DNA of 64,000 nucleotides from Erwinia aphidicola. Lineage in GTDB: Bacteria; Pseudomonadota; Gammaproteobacteria; Enterobacterales; Enterobacteriaceae. The translations under genes and the position numbers were made by a program. Position 1 is the stretch's first letter, and every line of letters begins with the position of its first letter. Below the pieces are notes generated by a model, which had not been told where the DNA came from, did not search any database, and saw nothing but the letters and a program-made list of their open reading frames with translations. Positions 53,517-62,041 of this stretch are shown here, in pieces. The stretch is taken from contig NZ_JACXBP010000002.1 of the NCBI RefSeq assembly GCF_014773485.1, positions 248,001-312,000 on the forward strand, in the 5' to 3' direction.

Positions 53517-54757
53517 CAGTGAGTTCCTTGCACCTGGCCGTTAAGCTGGGCCTGGGTATTTCCCGGTGCCACCAGCAGGGTGATCTCGACCCGGCGATTG
53601 CGCGCGCGGTTAGCGGCGCTGTTGTTCGGCGCGATGGGGTTGCTCTCCCCACGCCCTTCCGCTTTGACGCGCTGCGGCTGGGAGAGATGCTGCTGCAGCT
53701 GTTCGGTGACCGACTGCGCGCGCGCCAGCGACAGTTCATAATTCGAGGCAAAACGGGCGCTGCGGATTGGCACATTGTCGCTGTAGCCCACCACCAGAAT
53801 GCGCCCGCTGACATTGTTCATCGCCGCCGCGATGCGGTTGAGCACGCTGGCGTAGCCGTCGCTCACCGAGGTGGCGGCCGAGCTGAACAGGCCATCACCT
53901 TTCAGCGTCACCACGCTGCGGTCGGCTTCGTCACGCACCGACACCAGCCCCTGTTCGATCTCCGGGCGCAGGAAGGTTTTCAGGTCCAGCGCGGCAGGCG
54001 GTGCTGGCGCCGGATCGTGGATAGTGACTTCCGGCAGCGCGGTCTGATAAACCGAGGCCAGCACCGGGCTGGTGTAATCCCCAAGACGCCAGTTGAGCAG
54101 GATGTAGAGCAGGCAGGCGAGGAAACCCACCACGGCGGTGCAGGCCCAGAGCGGCACCACCGGGCGCCAAAGCTTGCGCGTCACCGGGTGATCTTCCGGG
54201 TGGACCGACAGCGGCGGCGCATAGCTGCCGCGCACTGAGCGGATCATCTGCAGCAGGCGCTGCTTGATGGTTTCCAGCTGCGAGCGGCCGTTATCCATGA
54301 CCCGGTAACGTCCTTCGAAGCCCATCTGCAGGCAGAAGTTAATCAGCTCCAGCAGCGCAATCTGTTCACGCGGCGTCTGCGACAGGCGTGCCAGCAGCTG
54401 GAAAAATTTCTCCCCGCCCCAGGTTTCATTGTGAAACGTCACCAGCAGGCCGCTGCCCGGCCAGACGCCCCGCCCGCCCCACGGAGTGAGCGCGGCGGCT
54501 TCATCCAGCGCGGTGCACAGGCAGTAACGGGCGCCGATAATCGCTTCATACGGCAGCCCGGCGCGCTGGCAGTTCATCTCAAACTGGCGGATCTCATCGA
54601 TCAGGCGCTGGCGTAAACCGGCGGGATCGGGGTGGGAAACCGAATGGCGGATTTGCGGGATAGCATTCAGCAGCGGATTGGCCGCCGCCACCAGCGGGTT
54701 ATGGCTGTTGGCCCCGGAAACCCAGGCTTGCGCATCGGCGTGTCGTTCCTGTTTCAT
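53516..54757 (-). CDS. tssL: T6SS membrane-complex protein TssL (DotU) with OmpA domain
   Basis: 413 aa. The DotU domain (to about 180, RQFEMNCQRAGLP, ARYCLCTALDEAA) is followed by a single transmembrane helix at about 202-223. A C-terminal OmpA-type peptidoglycan-binding domain is at about 285-405 (ILVVGYSDNVPIRS, NYELSLARAQSV, EGRGESNPIA). The fused OmpA domain anchors the complex to the cell wall; simpler TssL proteins lack it. Confidence 0.95.
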   Translation of the reverse strand: MKQERHADAQAWVSGANSHNPLVAAANPLLNAIPQIRHSVSHPDPAGLRQRLIDEIRQFEMNCQRAGLPYEAIIGARYCLCTALDEAAALTPWGGRGVWPGSGLLVTFHNETWGGEKFFQLLARLSQTPREQIALLELINFCLQMGFEGRYRVMDNGRSQLETIKQRLLQMIRSVRGSYAPPLSVHPEDHPVTRKLWRPVVPLWACTAVVGFLACLLYILLNWRLGDYTSPVLASVYQTALPEVTIHDPAPAPPAALDLKTFLRPEIEQGLVSVRDEADRSVVTLKGDGLFSSAATSVSDGYASVLNRIAAAMNNVSGRILVVGYSDNVPIRSARFASNYELSLARAQSVTEQLQQHLSQPQRVKAEGRGESNPIAPNNSAANRARNRRVEITLLVAPGNTQAQLNGQVQGTH

Positions 54758-54774
54758 GGTGATTCATTCCCTGC

Positions 54775-56118
54775 TCAGACGGCGTGACTGCGGATTGCCC
54801 AGAATTCCATCTCCAGCCCCGGGAACTCCCCGGCGAGATGCAGGGCAAAGGCCCCGGACTTCTCCATCTCTTTCCATAACTCCCCGCCCTTCTCCAGCTG
54901 GAAGTAGTTGTAACCGGCGTGCCAGGGGATTTGCGGCGGTGCGGTCGGCATTGCGCGCAGCACCATGCCCGGCAGCTGCAGCTGCACCAGATCGCGAATT
55001 TTGGTCACCGGGGCGACTTTCATCTGCGCCGGGAAGTGGGTTTGCAGCGCGTCGGCCGGTACGTTAGCGCGCACCGCCAGCACGAAGCCAAACTCGCGCA
55101 CCATTGACGCTTCGGTAACCGTCGCCACGTTAAGGCCGTGGGAGCGCTCGGTCAGCGGCAGCTGGATGGCGTTCTCTTCCATCACCTGCGACAGCCCCTG
55201 GCGCAGCAGCAGCGTCAGTTGCCCGAAGCAGCCTGCCAGATCATCGTGGTTATACACCGGCAGCGTATTGTGCGGCCCGCGCTGCGGCGTCCAGCTGGTG
55301 AGCTCGCTGGCAAAGGCCAGCCAGTGCTGGAACAGCGCTTCCGGGTGCAGCAGCGGCAGATTTTTAACATGGCTGATGTGGCCCAGCTGCTGGTTGATCA
55401 GTGCCAGCAGCATAAAGTCGACCATATCAGCGGTATTGAAGCGCCCGGACTGCTGCAGGCGCTGGCCGATCTGCTGGCTGCGCTGCTCCAGCAGGCCGTG
55501 AATATCGCCGACATATTCGTACAGCAGCGGCTGGCTGATGGCGTTAAGCATCGGCGGGATATAGCTGCTGTCGAGGCGCAGCTGGCTGTCGCTGCGCTTT
55601 TCGCTGACCCGCGCCACGCCAATCGCCGTCCATTCCGCGGTCAGTTCGCTCTCCAGCATTAGCCGCAGGCGCAGGCGCCCAAACTGCACGGCCGCCTGCC
55701 CGACCGAGATGGCGTTGAAATCATCGACTTCGCGTTCGAAGCTGATAAAGCGCGCCAGGGAATCCCCCGCTTCGCTGAAAATCACCTCTTCGCGCCCGCC
55801 GCGCCGTACCGGCAGTGCCAGCACCACTTTCACGTTGGTTTGGTTGTCCGGAATGCTTAGCGGGGGCGGCGACTGGCGCGCATCGCGAAACGAGAAGGCG
55901 GTGCCATCCGGCAGCAGCCCGCTGGCGGAGACCAGCGCCACTTTGCCCTGGCGCAGCATCGCCTCGTCGAATTCGATATCGTGCAGCCCCCACAGATAGG
56001 GGCGCTGTGCCAGGCCCCAATCACGCAGGGTGCTGTGCAGGTGGCTTTCAGACTGCTGGAAATGGTGCGGGCGCAGGAACATGCCTTCGGTCCAGACCAC
56101 TTTTTCTGCTTTGCTCAT
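54775..56118 (-). CDS. tssK: T6SS baseplate-membrane connector TssK
   Basis: 447-aa trimeric connector between baseplate and TssL/TssM. The N-terminus KVVWTEGMFLRPHHFQQSE is diagnostic. It lies between tssJ and tssL, the conserved JKL order. AGGAGCCAAC lies before the ATG. Confidence 0.96.
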   Translation of the reverse strand: MSKAEKVVWTEGMFLRPHHFQQSESHLHSTLRDWGLAQRPYLWGLHDIEFDEAMLRQGKVALVSASGLLPDGTAFSFRDARQSPPPLSIPDNQTNVKVVLALPVRRGGREEVIFSEAGDSLARFISFEREVDDFNAISVGQAAVQFGRLRLRLMLESELTAEWTAIGVARVSEKRSDSQLRLDSSYIPPMLNAISQPLLYEYVGDIHGLLEQRSQQIGQRLQQSGRFNTADMVDFMLLALINQQLGHISHVKNLPLLHPEALFQHWLAFASELTSWTPQRGPHNTLPVYNHDDLAGCFGQLTLLLRQGLSQVMEENAIQLPLTERSHGLNVATVTEASMVREFGFVLAVRANVPADALQTHFPAQMKVAPVTKIRDLVQLQLPGMVLRAMPTAPPQIPWHAGYNYFQLEKGGELWKEMEKSGAFALHLAGEFPGLEMEFWAIRSHAV

Positions 56119-56141
56119 GTTGGCTCCTGTCTCCGGCGCTG

Positions 56142-56648
56142 TCAGTTTTTCACCACGCGGATGCCGCTGATATCCGCAATGACTTCGGCATGCAGCTCAT
56201 CGTCCGACCCCTTCCAGACCTCATAAAAACGGCTGTCTGAAGGCTGCGGTAACGGCAGGGAGAGACGCCATCTCTTGCCATCCAGCGCCTGGTATTCCGC
56301 CATGATGGCGATGTAGCGCGCGCCAGGGTTGTTCTGCCCGACGATTTTTTTATTGGTTTGGCCCGGCATCAGGAAGAACTGCTCGCTGTCCAGCAGGTTG
56401 GCACCCAGCACGCTCTGCGCGTTGTTTTGCAGAGAGTAAAAATCAGCCGACATGAAATCCGCATCGGATTTCAGCCACAGCACGCGCACTTTCAGCGGTG
56501 CCGACTGGTTAATTTGCGGATGCGCCTGGAACAGCAGGCTGTATTGCGTGGGTGTGTCTCGTGAAGATGAACCGCAGCCGGCCAGCAGTGCCAGCGCGGT
56601 GAGGCAAAGCACCTGAAGGCTCAGGCGCCAAATATTCAGTCTGTTCAT
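56142..56648 (-). CDS. tssJ: T6SS outer-membrane lipoprotein TssJ
   Basis: 168-aa lipoprotein with signal peptide and lipobox LLAGC (C about residue 25). The core is a transthyretin-like fold that binds the TssM periplasmic end (LLFQAHPQINQS, PLKVRVLWLKSDADF). The start at 56648 (MNRLNIWRLSLQ) gives a proper lipoprotein signal; the in-frame 56708 start would overlap the upstream gene and mask it. Confidence 0.93.
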   Translation of the reverse strand: MNRLNIWRLSLQVLCLTALALLAGCGSSSRDTPTQYSLLFQAHPQINQSAPLKVRVLWLKSDADFMSADFYSLQNNAQSVLGANLLDSEQFFLMPGQTNKKIVGQNNPGARYIAIMAEYQALDGKRWRLSLPLPQPSDSRFYEVWKGSDDELHAEVIADISGIRVVKN

Positions 56649-56668
56649 AATCGGGCGACCATTAACGA

Positions 56669-57169
56669 TTAATCGATGATCCAGGTTCCGCTGTTGCTGC
56701 TCTGGCACGCTTTGCTATCGCCATCCACCGCAACGCAGGTTTTTTTCGCCGGAGCGCGCACGCGCTTACGGCGCTGATCGGCCTTTATCGTTTTGTCGTA
56801 AATGTCGCTTTTCACACCGGCTCGCAGCGGCACGTAGCCCAGCAGCTGCTCCTGCCCGCTTTCGGCAATTGCCAGCCAGTTATTCTCTACGGTTCCCAGC
56901 ACGGTGAAGCTCTGCGCGTTATCCAGGTTACGCACCAGCTTGCCGCCAAAGTCAGGTCGGCTCATCACTGAGGCGCCGTACAGCGCACGGTACTCTTCGT
57001 TGACGGGCGTGAAGCTCTGCGGCGGAGTGATAGCGTGGCGATAGCTCAGCTTCACCCCATCGACAGTACTGGAAACAATCGTGTCATCCGTCATTGGCGG
57101 CGGTGGTGCTTTGCATCCGGCAACGCTCAACACAAACAGCAGGCTTAATGCGATACGAATTTTCACCAT
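56669..57169 (-). CDS. SH3-like lipoprotein upstream of tssJ
   Basis: 166-aa lipoprotein with lipobox SVAGC near residue 18 of the chosen start. The central part (SFTVLGTVENNWLAIAESG, then LGYVPLRAG) looks like a bacterial SH3 domain that might bind peptidoglycan. A basic segment follows (KADQRRKRVRAPAKKTC), and the end has a second cysteine. It is the first gene of the tssJ-to-tssC block. Role unknown; a cell-wall contact near the membrane complex is a guess. Start 57169 (MVKIRIALSL) follows GAGGATC. Confidence 0.75.
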   Translation of the reverse strand: MVKIRIALSLLFVLSVAGCKAPPPPMTDDTIVSSTVDGVKLSYRHAITPPQSFTPVNEEYRALYGASVMSRPDFGGKLVRNLDNAQSFTVLGTVENNWLAIAESGQEQLLGYVPLRAGVKSDIYDKTIKADQRRKRVRAPAKKTCVAVDGDSKACQSSNSGTWIID

Positions 57170-58259
57170 GATCCTCATACGTTTCTCAAAATGACAGGGA
57201 CGGGCAGATATGCCCGCAGAACAGCACCAAAAAAAGACAGCAGTACAGATTTAACCAGCAGGAAGGGGGCAGCGTGCCGGGCATTTGCCAGCGAAGCGCT
57301 GCTGAGCCAGGCAAGAATCAAGTCACCAGGATTTATCCGCTGCTTCCTGCAGGCGAGATTGATCAAAAGCTCACATCAGACAAGATTACTGATTTACATA
57401 AGCGATACATCAATAAGACGAGAGTGATAACGGTACCACCCAGGATCATTGATTAATTTGCAACGATTATAAAAGTAAAAATCAATAGGTTACGATTAGA
57501 ACAGATTAGACCAGATAGCTACCATTACACTTATAATTCGGAAACTTATGGCTACAGCTCCAAATGGAGCCAAAAATGAATTGTAAAGCACCACAGGCGG
57601 CAACAATCCTTACCACACCAGCAAACAACCGCAATTACGATCAATAACATCAAGTTACAAAGACTTGTCGCGCTGGAATTTGGCTATAGCTACCGCATGA
57701 GGCTGACAAAAGTCATCTCAAAAAGGTAATGGGAAGTATTTATTTGTAAATTTCACGATAAGTTTACAGACAACATTCAACAATTCAACGTGCTTGATCC
57801 ACTTAAGTTATAATTAGGATTACTTAACTATCACTGTTAAGACAAATATCACTCAATTTCAGAAGTTACTTAGGATTAATCCTAGAAATTCTTATTGATT
57901 ATTTATCAAATCGCGTAATTGACGTGCAAAATTGTGAAATATCCGAAACAAAAATTTTTTAAAAAAACTGTTTATGCCGGTACTAAATGAGACGCAGTTA
58001 GCGCCCGGCCACAATGAGATTGGGGTATCAGACTTAAATCCTGGTTCTGTGCCACAAGGCAGTAAATGAGAGTAATAACCACTACGAAGGCAGCAGAAAG
58101 CTCTAATCTGGCAGGTTAAGACAAATTTAAGGATGGGCGTTCACTGGATATAAGTGTCTCAAAAGTGGAGAGAATTTCGCACTCGAGGGGGCAGAAAAGG
58201 GGCAAATAGGGACATCACCCGCGGCCAATCAGGACAATCAGCCGCAGGCAGCCGGGGGG
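57170..58259. other. AT-rich gap upstream of the tssJ block
   Basis: 1090 bp with no supported gene. About 57440-57970 is strongly AT-rich (for example TTTTTTAAAAAAACTG near 57955). It must hold the main T6SS promoter. The remaining 58000-58259 is of mixed composition. I saw no IS end, tRNA fragment or clear direct repeat, and no sigma-54 element. Regulation by H-NS-like silencing is plausible for such a leader. Confidence 0.55.
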
Positions 58260-58940
58260 TTAAAGACCCAGCAGACGTTGTAGTTCGTTCAGAGAAGTCA
58301 CCTGCCAGGTCGGCGCAATGCCTTCCGGCAGGCTGCGGCCATCGGCATTCAGCCAGCAGGTCGCCATGCCGGCGTTGATACCACCAAGAATATCGGAATC
58401 CGGGTTGTCACCCACCATCAGCACGCGCTCGCGCGGCGGGTTGCCCATCTGGTTCAGAGCATAATCAAAGATTGCCGGGTGCGGTTTGGCGTGGCCGACC
58501 TGTTCGGAGATCACCAGCAGATCGAAGTAGCCGAGGAAGCCGGTACGCTCCAGACGCGCCTGCTGCAGTGCGGTAAAGCCGTTGGTGATAATCCCCATCT
58601 TCACCCTCCCCTTCAGCGCGTTGAGTAACTCAACGGCACCCGGCAGCGGCGTGCAGATCTCGGCCATCGCCGTCAGGAAACCGCTGTTAAGATGGTGCGC
58701 GGTGACGTTCAGCCTGCTGGCCCAGCCTTCGAATCGACGCTGCTGCAGCTGAAGTGCGCTGATAGCGCCGTTCTGGTAGTCGACCCACAGCGGCTTGTTG
58801 ATCGCCTGGTAGTCGTCGTAGTCCGCCTTGTTGAACTGTACATCGTACTGCTGAAACAGACGCTGCAAGCCGGCGAACGCATCAAAGTGGAACAGCGTTT
58901 CGTCAGCGTCAAAAAGAATCCAGTCACGGTTTTGTAGCAT
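58260..58940 (-). CDS. yjjG: Pyrimidine 5'-nucleotidase YjjG
   Basis: HAD-superfamily nucleotidase (dUMP, dTMP and non-canonical pyrimidine nucleotides; house-cleaning role) of 226 aa. The nucleophile motif is [20 protein letters not shown] carries motif II and [11 protein letters not shown] motif IV. In E. coli yjjG is adjacent to prfC and rimI; here rimI is 44 bp upstream but prfC is 38 kb away. Confidence 0.95.
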   Translation of the reverse strand: MLQNRDWILFDADETLFHFDAFAGLQRLFQQYDVQFNKADYDDYQAINKPLWVDYQNGAISALQLQQRRFEGWASRLNVTAHHLNSGFLTAMAEICTPLPGAVELLNALKGRVKMGIITNGFTALQQARLERTGFLGYFDLLVISEQVGHAKPHPAIFDYALNQMGNPPRERVLMVGDNPDSDILGGINAGMATCWLNADGRSLPEGIAPTWQVTSLNELQRLLGL

Positions 58941-58984
58941 TGGAGCATTCCTTACTTACTTGAAGGTCAGGCGTAATGTGTCAT

Positions 58985-59425
58985 TTATATCGTGAGGGCC
59001 ATCATGATCGCGTCTTCTTTACCGTCCCTGGTTGGATAATAGTTACGGCGGATCGAGACCTCGTTGAAATCCAGCTGCTCATAGAGCGCGATAGCAGCAG
59101 CGTTTGAGGCGCGCACTTCCAGCCACAGCGTCATCACCCCGCGCTGCTCCAGCTCGCCGATCAGATGACGTAACAGCTCCCGCCCGAGGCCACGGCGCTG
59201 AAAGGCCGGGTCCACCGCCAGGTTAAACAGCGTCGCTTCATCCAGCACCACCTGCGTAATGGCGAAGGCTGCCAGCACGCCGTCGACGCGCAGGGCAAAA
59301 TTCAGATAGCGCTCGCCCTGATTGCTGGCTAGTGTCTTTTCTGTCCAGGGGAAAGCGTGGCTACGCTGCTCAATGGCAAACGCCGGCTCAAGGTCTTGCG
59401 TGGTGAGTAAAGAAATCTGATTCAT
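58985..59425 (-). CDS. rimI: Ribosomal protein S18 N-alpha-acetyltransferase RimI
   Basis: 146-aa GNAT enzyme acetylating the N-terminus of S18. The acetyl-CoA motif is QRRGLGRELL, with LEVRASNAAAIALYEQLDF as the conserved B motif. The start at 59425 ([11 protein letters not shown]) lies inside the end of holD, giving a 38-bp overlap in another frame, as in E. coli. The open frame to 59467 is not used by the family. Confidence 0.95.
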   Translation of the reverse strand: MNQISLLTTQDLEPAFAIEQRSHAFPWTEKTLASNQGERYLNFALRVDGVLAAFAITQVVLDEATLFNLAVDPAFQRRGLGRELLRHLIGELEQRGVMTLWLEVRASNAAAIALYEQLDFNEVSIRRNYYPTRDGKEDAIMMALTI

Positions 59426-59807
59426 GTTGGCAAATTTGCAGCCAGAGCGCCCGTTTGGCGTCGGCATTGTGATAAAGCTCCGCCAGCACTGGCGAAGCGA
59501 TTTGAGTTCCGGCTAAGGCCACCGGGGCGTCCAGCCCTAAACGCCAGCTGTTACAGCGGGCGTCATCCGGCAACATCGCCAGCTGGTCGGGAGTGAGTAA
59601 TTGCACCTGCGGTGCCTGCAGGTTCAGGGCGCGCAGCACGTCCGCCACCAGCGGATCCTGCAGGACGGGCGGGGTATCCGCCACAATCACCAGGCGGGTT
59701 TCAGCGGGTAACGTCACCGCAATCTCCCCCTGCAGGGCGCGCGGACGCCGCAGCGTATACTGCGTTATGCCCATTTGCTGTAATAACCAGTCACGTCTGG
59801 AAGACAT
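59388..59807 (-). CDS. holD: DNA polymerase III psi subunit HolD
   Basis: 139-aa subunit linking the clamp loader to SSB through chi. N-terminal [19 protein letters not shown] is the conserved tail that binds the gamma/tau complex. Length and neighbours match E. coli. It is divergent from rsmC with 107 bp between starts. Confidence 0.94.
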   Translation of the reverse strand: MSSRRDWLLQQMGITQYTLRRPRALQGEIAVTLPAETRLVIVADTPPVLQDPLVADVLRALNLQAPQVQLLTPDQLAMLPDDARCNSWRLGLDAPVALAGTQIASPVLAELYHNADAKRALWLQICQHESDFFTHHARP

Positions 59808-59914
59808 CTTTTTTTCCTGTCTGGTCGCCCGTTTGCGCGCCTATGCTAGCAAACCCGATGATTAAGAGCCAACAAACGACTATAATCCCCGCTCTGAAAT
59901 TAAAGGAGCCATCG

Positions 59915-60943
59915 ATGTCCGCATTTACCCCGGCCAGTGAAGTGATACTGCGCCACAGTGATGAATTTACTGAACGCCGCGTGCTGTTTGCTGGCGACCT
60001 GCAGGATGACCTGCCCGCCCAACTGGATACCGCGCTCAGCCGGGTACATACCCAGCAGTATCATCACTGGCAGATCCTCAGCCGCGCCCTGGGAGAAAAT
60101 GCCCATTATGGCCTCGTCGCCACGGCCGACATGGTCGCCGACTGCAATACGCTGGTGTACTACTGGCCGAAGAACAAGCCGGAAGCGCAGTTCCAGCTGC
60201 AAAACCTGCTGGCCCTGCTGCCGGTGGGTAGCGATGTTTTCGTCATCGGTGAAAACCGCAGCGGCGTGCGCAGCGCCGAGCAGATGCTGGAAGGCTGGTG
60301 TTCACTTGAGAAAATCGACAGCGCGCGCCGCTGCGGTCTGTATCACGGCCAGCTGGAGAAACAGCCAGCGTTCGACGTCGATACCTTCTGGGACGAATAC
60401 CCGCTGGGCGACCTGACGGTGAAAACCCTGCCGGGGGTGTTCAGCCGCGACGGTCTGGACATCGGTAGCCAGCTGCTGCTCTCCACCCTCAAGCCGCATA
60501 TGAAAGGCAAAGTGCTGGATATGGGCTGCGGCGCCGGGGTGCTCTCCGCGATGATCGCCAGCTTCTCGCCAAAAGTGCGCCTGACGCTGACCGATGTCAA
60601 CGCGGCGGCGATTGAAGCCAGTAAAGCCACGCTGGCAGCCAACCAGCTGGAAGGCGAAGTGTTCGCCAGTAATGTTTACACCGACATCCCCGGCCGCTTC
60701 GATATGATCATCTCTAACCCGCCATTCCACGATGGCGTGCAGACCAGCCTGGATGCGGCACAGACGCTGATCCGCGGGGCCATCACCCACCTGAACACCG
60801 GCGGTGAGCTGCGCATTGTCGCCAACGCCTTCCTGCCTTATCCGCAGGTGCTGGACGAAACCTTCGGCAGCCACGAAGTGCTGCTACAGAATGGCCGTTT
60901 CAAAGTGTACCGCGCCGTTAAAGGCCGCCCACCTAAGAAATAG
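59915..60943 (+). CDS. rsmC: 16S rRNA (guanine1207-N2)-methyltransferase RsmC
   Basis: 342-aa SAM-dependent enzyme, made of a degenerate N-terminal half and an active C-terminal half. The SAM motif is [13 protein letters not shown], and the catalytic NPPF motif is in [10 protein letters not shown]. The start at 59915 ([10 protein letters not shown]) follows AAAGGAGCC. The longer frame from 59612 runs antisense through holD and is not real. Confidence 0.96.
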   Translation: MSAFTPASEVILRHSDEFTERRVLFAGDLQDDLPAQLDTALSRVHTQQYHHWQILSRALGENAHYGLVATADMVADCNTLVYYWPKNKPEAQFQLQNLLALLPVGSDVFVIGENRSGVRSAEQMLEGWCSLEKIDSARRCGLYHGQLEKQPAFDVDTFWDEYPLGDLTVKTLPGVFSRDGLDIGSQLLLSTLKPHMKGKVLDMGCGAGVLSAMIASFSPKVRLTLTDVNAAAIEASKATLAANQLEGEVFASNVYTDIPGRFDMIISNPPFHDGVQTSLDAAQTLIRGAITHLNTGGELRIVANAFLPYPQVLDETFGSHEVLLQNGRFKVYRAVKGRPPKK

Positions 60944-60956
60944 TACGCCGCAATCC

Positions 60957-60979
60957 GTAGGGTCGGGCATGCCCGACCC
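60957..60979. repeat. Intergenic palindromic repeat, copy 7
   Basis: GTAG leads into the 20-bp perfect palindrome GGGTCGGGCATGCCCGACCC (60960-60979), 17 bp past the rsmC stop. It has the same GGCATGCC core as copies 4 and 5. Confidence 0.8.
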
Positions 60980-61041
60980 GCTTCAAACGTTACGGCAGCG
61001 CTGTTTTTCCAGGCTGTTGTTTCAACAATAAGAAATAACTG

Positions 61042-61069
61042 TTGACGTCCCTGGTAAAATCTCTAGAAT
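61042..61069 (+). promoter_or_regulatory. Stable-RNA promoter of the tRNA-Leu cluster
   Basis: -35 TTGACG (61042-61047), 16-nt spacer, -10 TAGAAT (61064-61069), followed by the GC-rich discriminator GCGCCTCC. An A/T-rich stretch (AATAAGAAATAACT) upstream could be an UP element. This layout is typical of stringently controlled tRNA operons. Confidence 0.8.
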
Positions 61070-61112
61070 GCGCCTCCGTGGTTGCGATATAACGTTGTTA
61101 TGTTGCGGGTAT

Positions 61113-61199
61113 GCGAAGGTGGCGGAATTGGTAGACGCGCTAGCTTCAGGTGTTAGTGTCTTAACGGACGTGAGGGTTCAAGTCCCTCTCTTCGCACCA
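61113..61199 (+). tRNA. leuV: tRNA-Leu(CAG), copy 1
   Basis: 87-nt class II tRNA including an encoded CCA end. The acceptor stem GCGAAGG pairs with the CTTCGC side of the 3' end. The anticodon CAG lies in GCTTCAGGT. A long variable arm (GTGTCTTAACGGACG) and GGTTCAAGTCC T-arm are clear. Reads CUG codons. Confidence 0.97.
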
Positions 61200-61232
61200 A
61201 AAACCACGTTGTTCATATTACGCAGCATCTGC

Positions 61233-61319
61233 GCGAAGGTGGCGGAATTGGTAGACGCGCTAGCTTCAGGTGTTAGTGTCTTAACGGACGTGAGGGTTCA
61301 AGTCCCTCTCTTCGCACCA
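61233..61319 (+). tRNA. leuP: tRNA-Leu(CAG), copy 2
   Basis: Identical to copy 1 over all 87 nt, 33 bp downstream of it. Confidence 0.97.
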
Positions 61320-61361
61320 TTTGCGGTGATATGAATAAGCAGTACGATAGTTCAACAGGAC

Positions 61362-61448
61362 GCGAAGGTGGCGGAATTGGTAGACGCGCTAGCTTCAGGT
61401 GTTAGTGTCTTAACGGACGTGAGGGTTCAAGTCCCTCTCTTCGCACCA
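61362..61448 (+). tRNA. leuQ: tRNA-Leu(CAG), copy 3
   Basis: Identical to copies 1 and 2, 42 bp downstream of copy 2. I see no strong hairpin terminator after it; a T-run follows at 61490. Confidence 0.97.
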
Positions 61449-61549
61449 TGTTGAATCCCTCAGTAGTGACTCCCACCGTATTTCATCCGTTTTTTCTCTG
61501 ATATCAACACTCCCTGTTGTTGTCTGTTCATCCCTGTTTTATCCGTTCA

Positions 61550-61786
61550 TCACCCTGACGTAAAATTCACCGAAATCGCCGCAACGCCGCCCGCCAGTGC
61601 TATGCACGATGGCAGCAGCATGTAGTGACGCAGCCGTTTATGAAACAGCATCACCAGGGTTGCGAGGAACGCCGCCACCATCAGTACGCGCCATTCACTG
61701 AACGACAGCTCCATCATCGCCACCAGCGGCATCATGGCGCACGGCAGCAGGATCCCCCAGCCGCTATCCAGTCGTTTACCTATCAT
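61550..61786 (-). CDS. yjjZ: DUF1435 inner-membrane protein (YjjZ-like)
   Basis: 78-aa hydrophobic protein with three short predicted helices. The start RLDSGWGILLPCAMMPL, WRVLMV and KRLRHYMLLPSCIALAGG match the DUF1435 pattern of E. coli YjjZ, which also lies by the leu tRNA cluster and fhuF. GGGGGGAAG lies before the ATG. Probable Fur sites upstream suggest iron-responsive expression. Function unknown. Confidence 0.75.
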   Translation of the reverse strand: MIGKRLDSGWGILLPCAMMPLVAMMELSFSEWRVLMVAAFLATLVMLFHKRLRHYMLLPSCIALAGGVAAISVNFTSG

Positions 61787-61815
61787 CCAGCTTCCCCCCT
61801 AATCCACACGCTTAC

Positions 61816-61860
61816 AAATGATAATGATTACCAATAGCATATGATAGTTCTTATCATTTT
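61816..61860 (-). promoter_or_regulatory. Probable tandem Fur box
   Basis: Two Fur-like stretches: AAATGATAATGATTACCAAT (61816-61835) and GATAGTTCTTATCATTTT (61843-61860). Both resemble GATAATGATAATCATTATC in its NATWAT-hexamer reading, just upstream of the DUF1435 gene. E. coli yjjZ/fhuF is also a Fur target. Confidence 0.65.
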
Positions 61861-62041
61861 GCAGCAACATTGTTGAAACTTTGACCCCGCAGATGACAGT
61901 TCCAGCTTTAAGTGGTAGATTGGCAGCGAACACTATTAAGATAATTCTTATAATAACAACTCAAAACTATTCCAGGTTGGGATATCGGCCATCACGCAAT
62001 GATAGCGTTTTGATATTTCAGGGCAGTCATGAGTATTCATA

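Noticed and set aside
57175..57366. Minus-strand 63-codon frame ahead of the SH3-like lipoprotein
   Set aside because: No ribosome-binding site, overlaps the next gene's start, and no recognisable pattern.
57974..58069. Plus-strand 31-codon frame in the AT-rich gap
   Set aside because: Peptide-like composition but no Shine-Dalgarno and no promoter; too short to support.
57170..58259. Sigma-54 promoter for the T6SS
   Set aside because: T6SS genes are often sigma-54 dependent, so I looked for GG-N10-GC on the minus strand here and upstream of hcp, but found no convincing match.
61068..61334. Open frame through the first two tRNA-Leu genes
   Set aside because: It translates the tRNA repeats and so shows the same peptide twice; not a protein gene.
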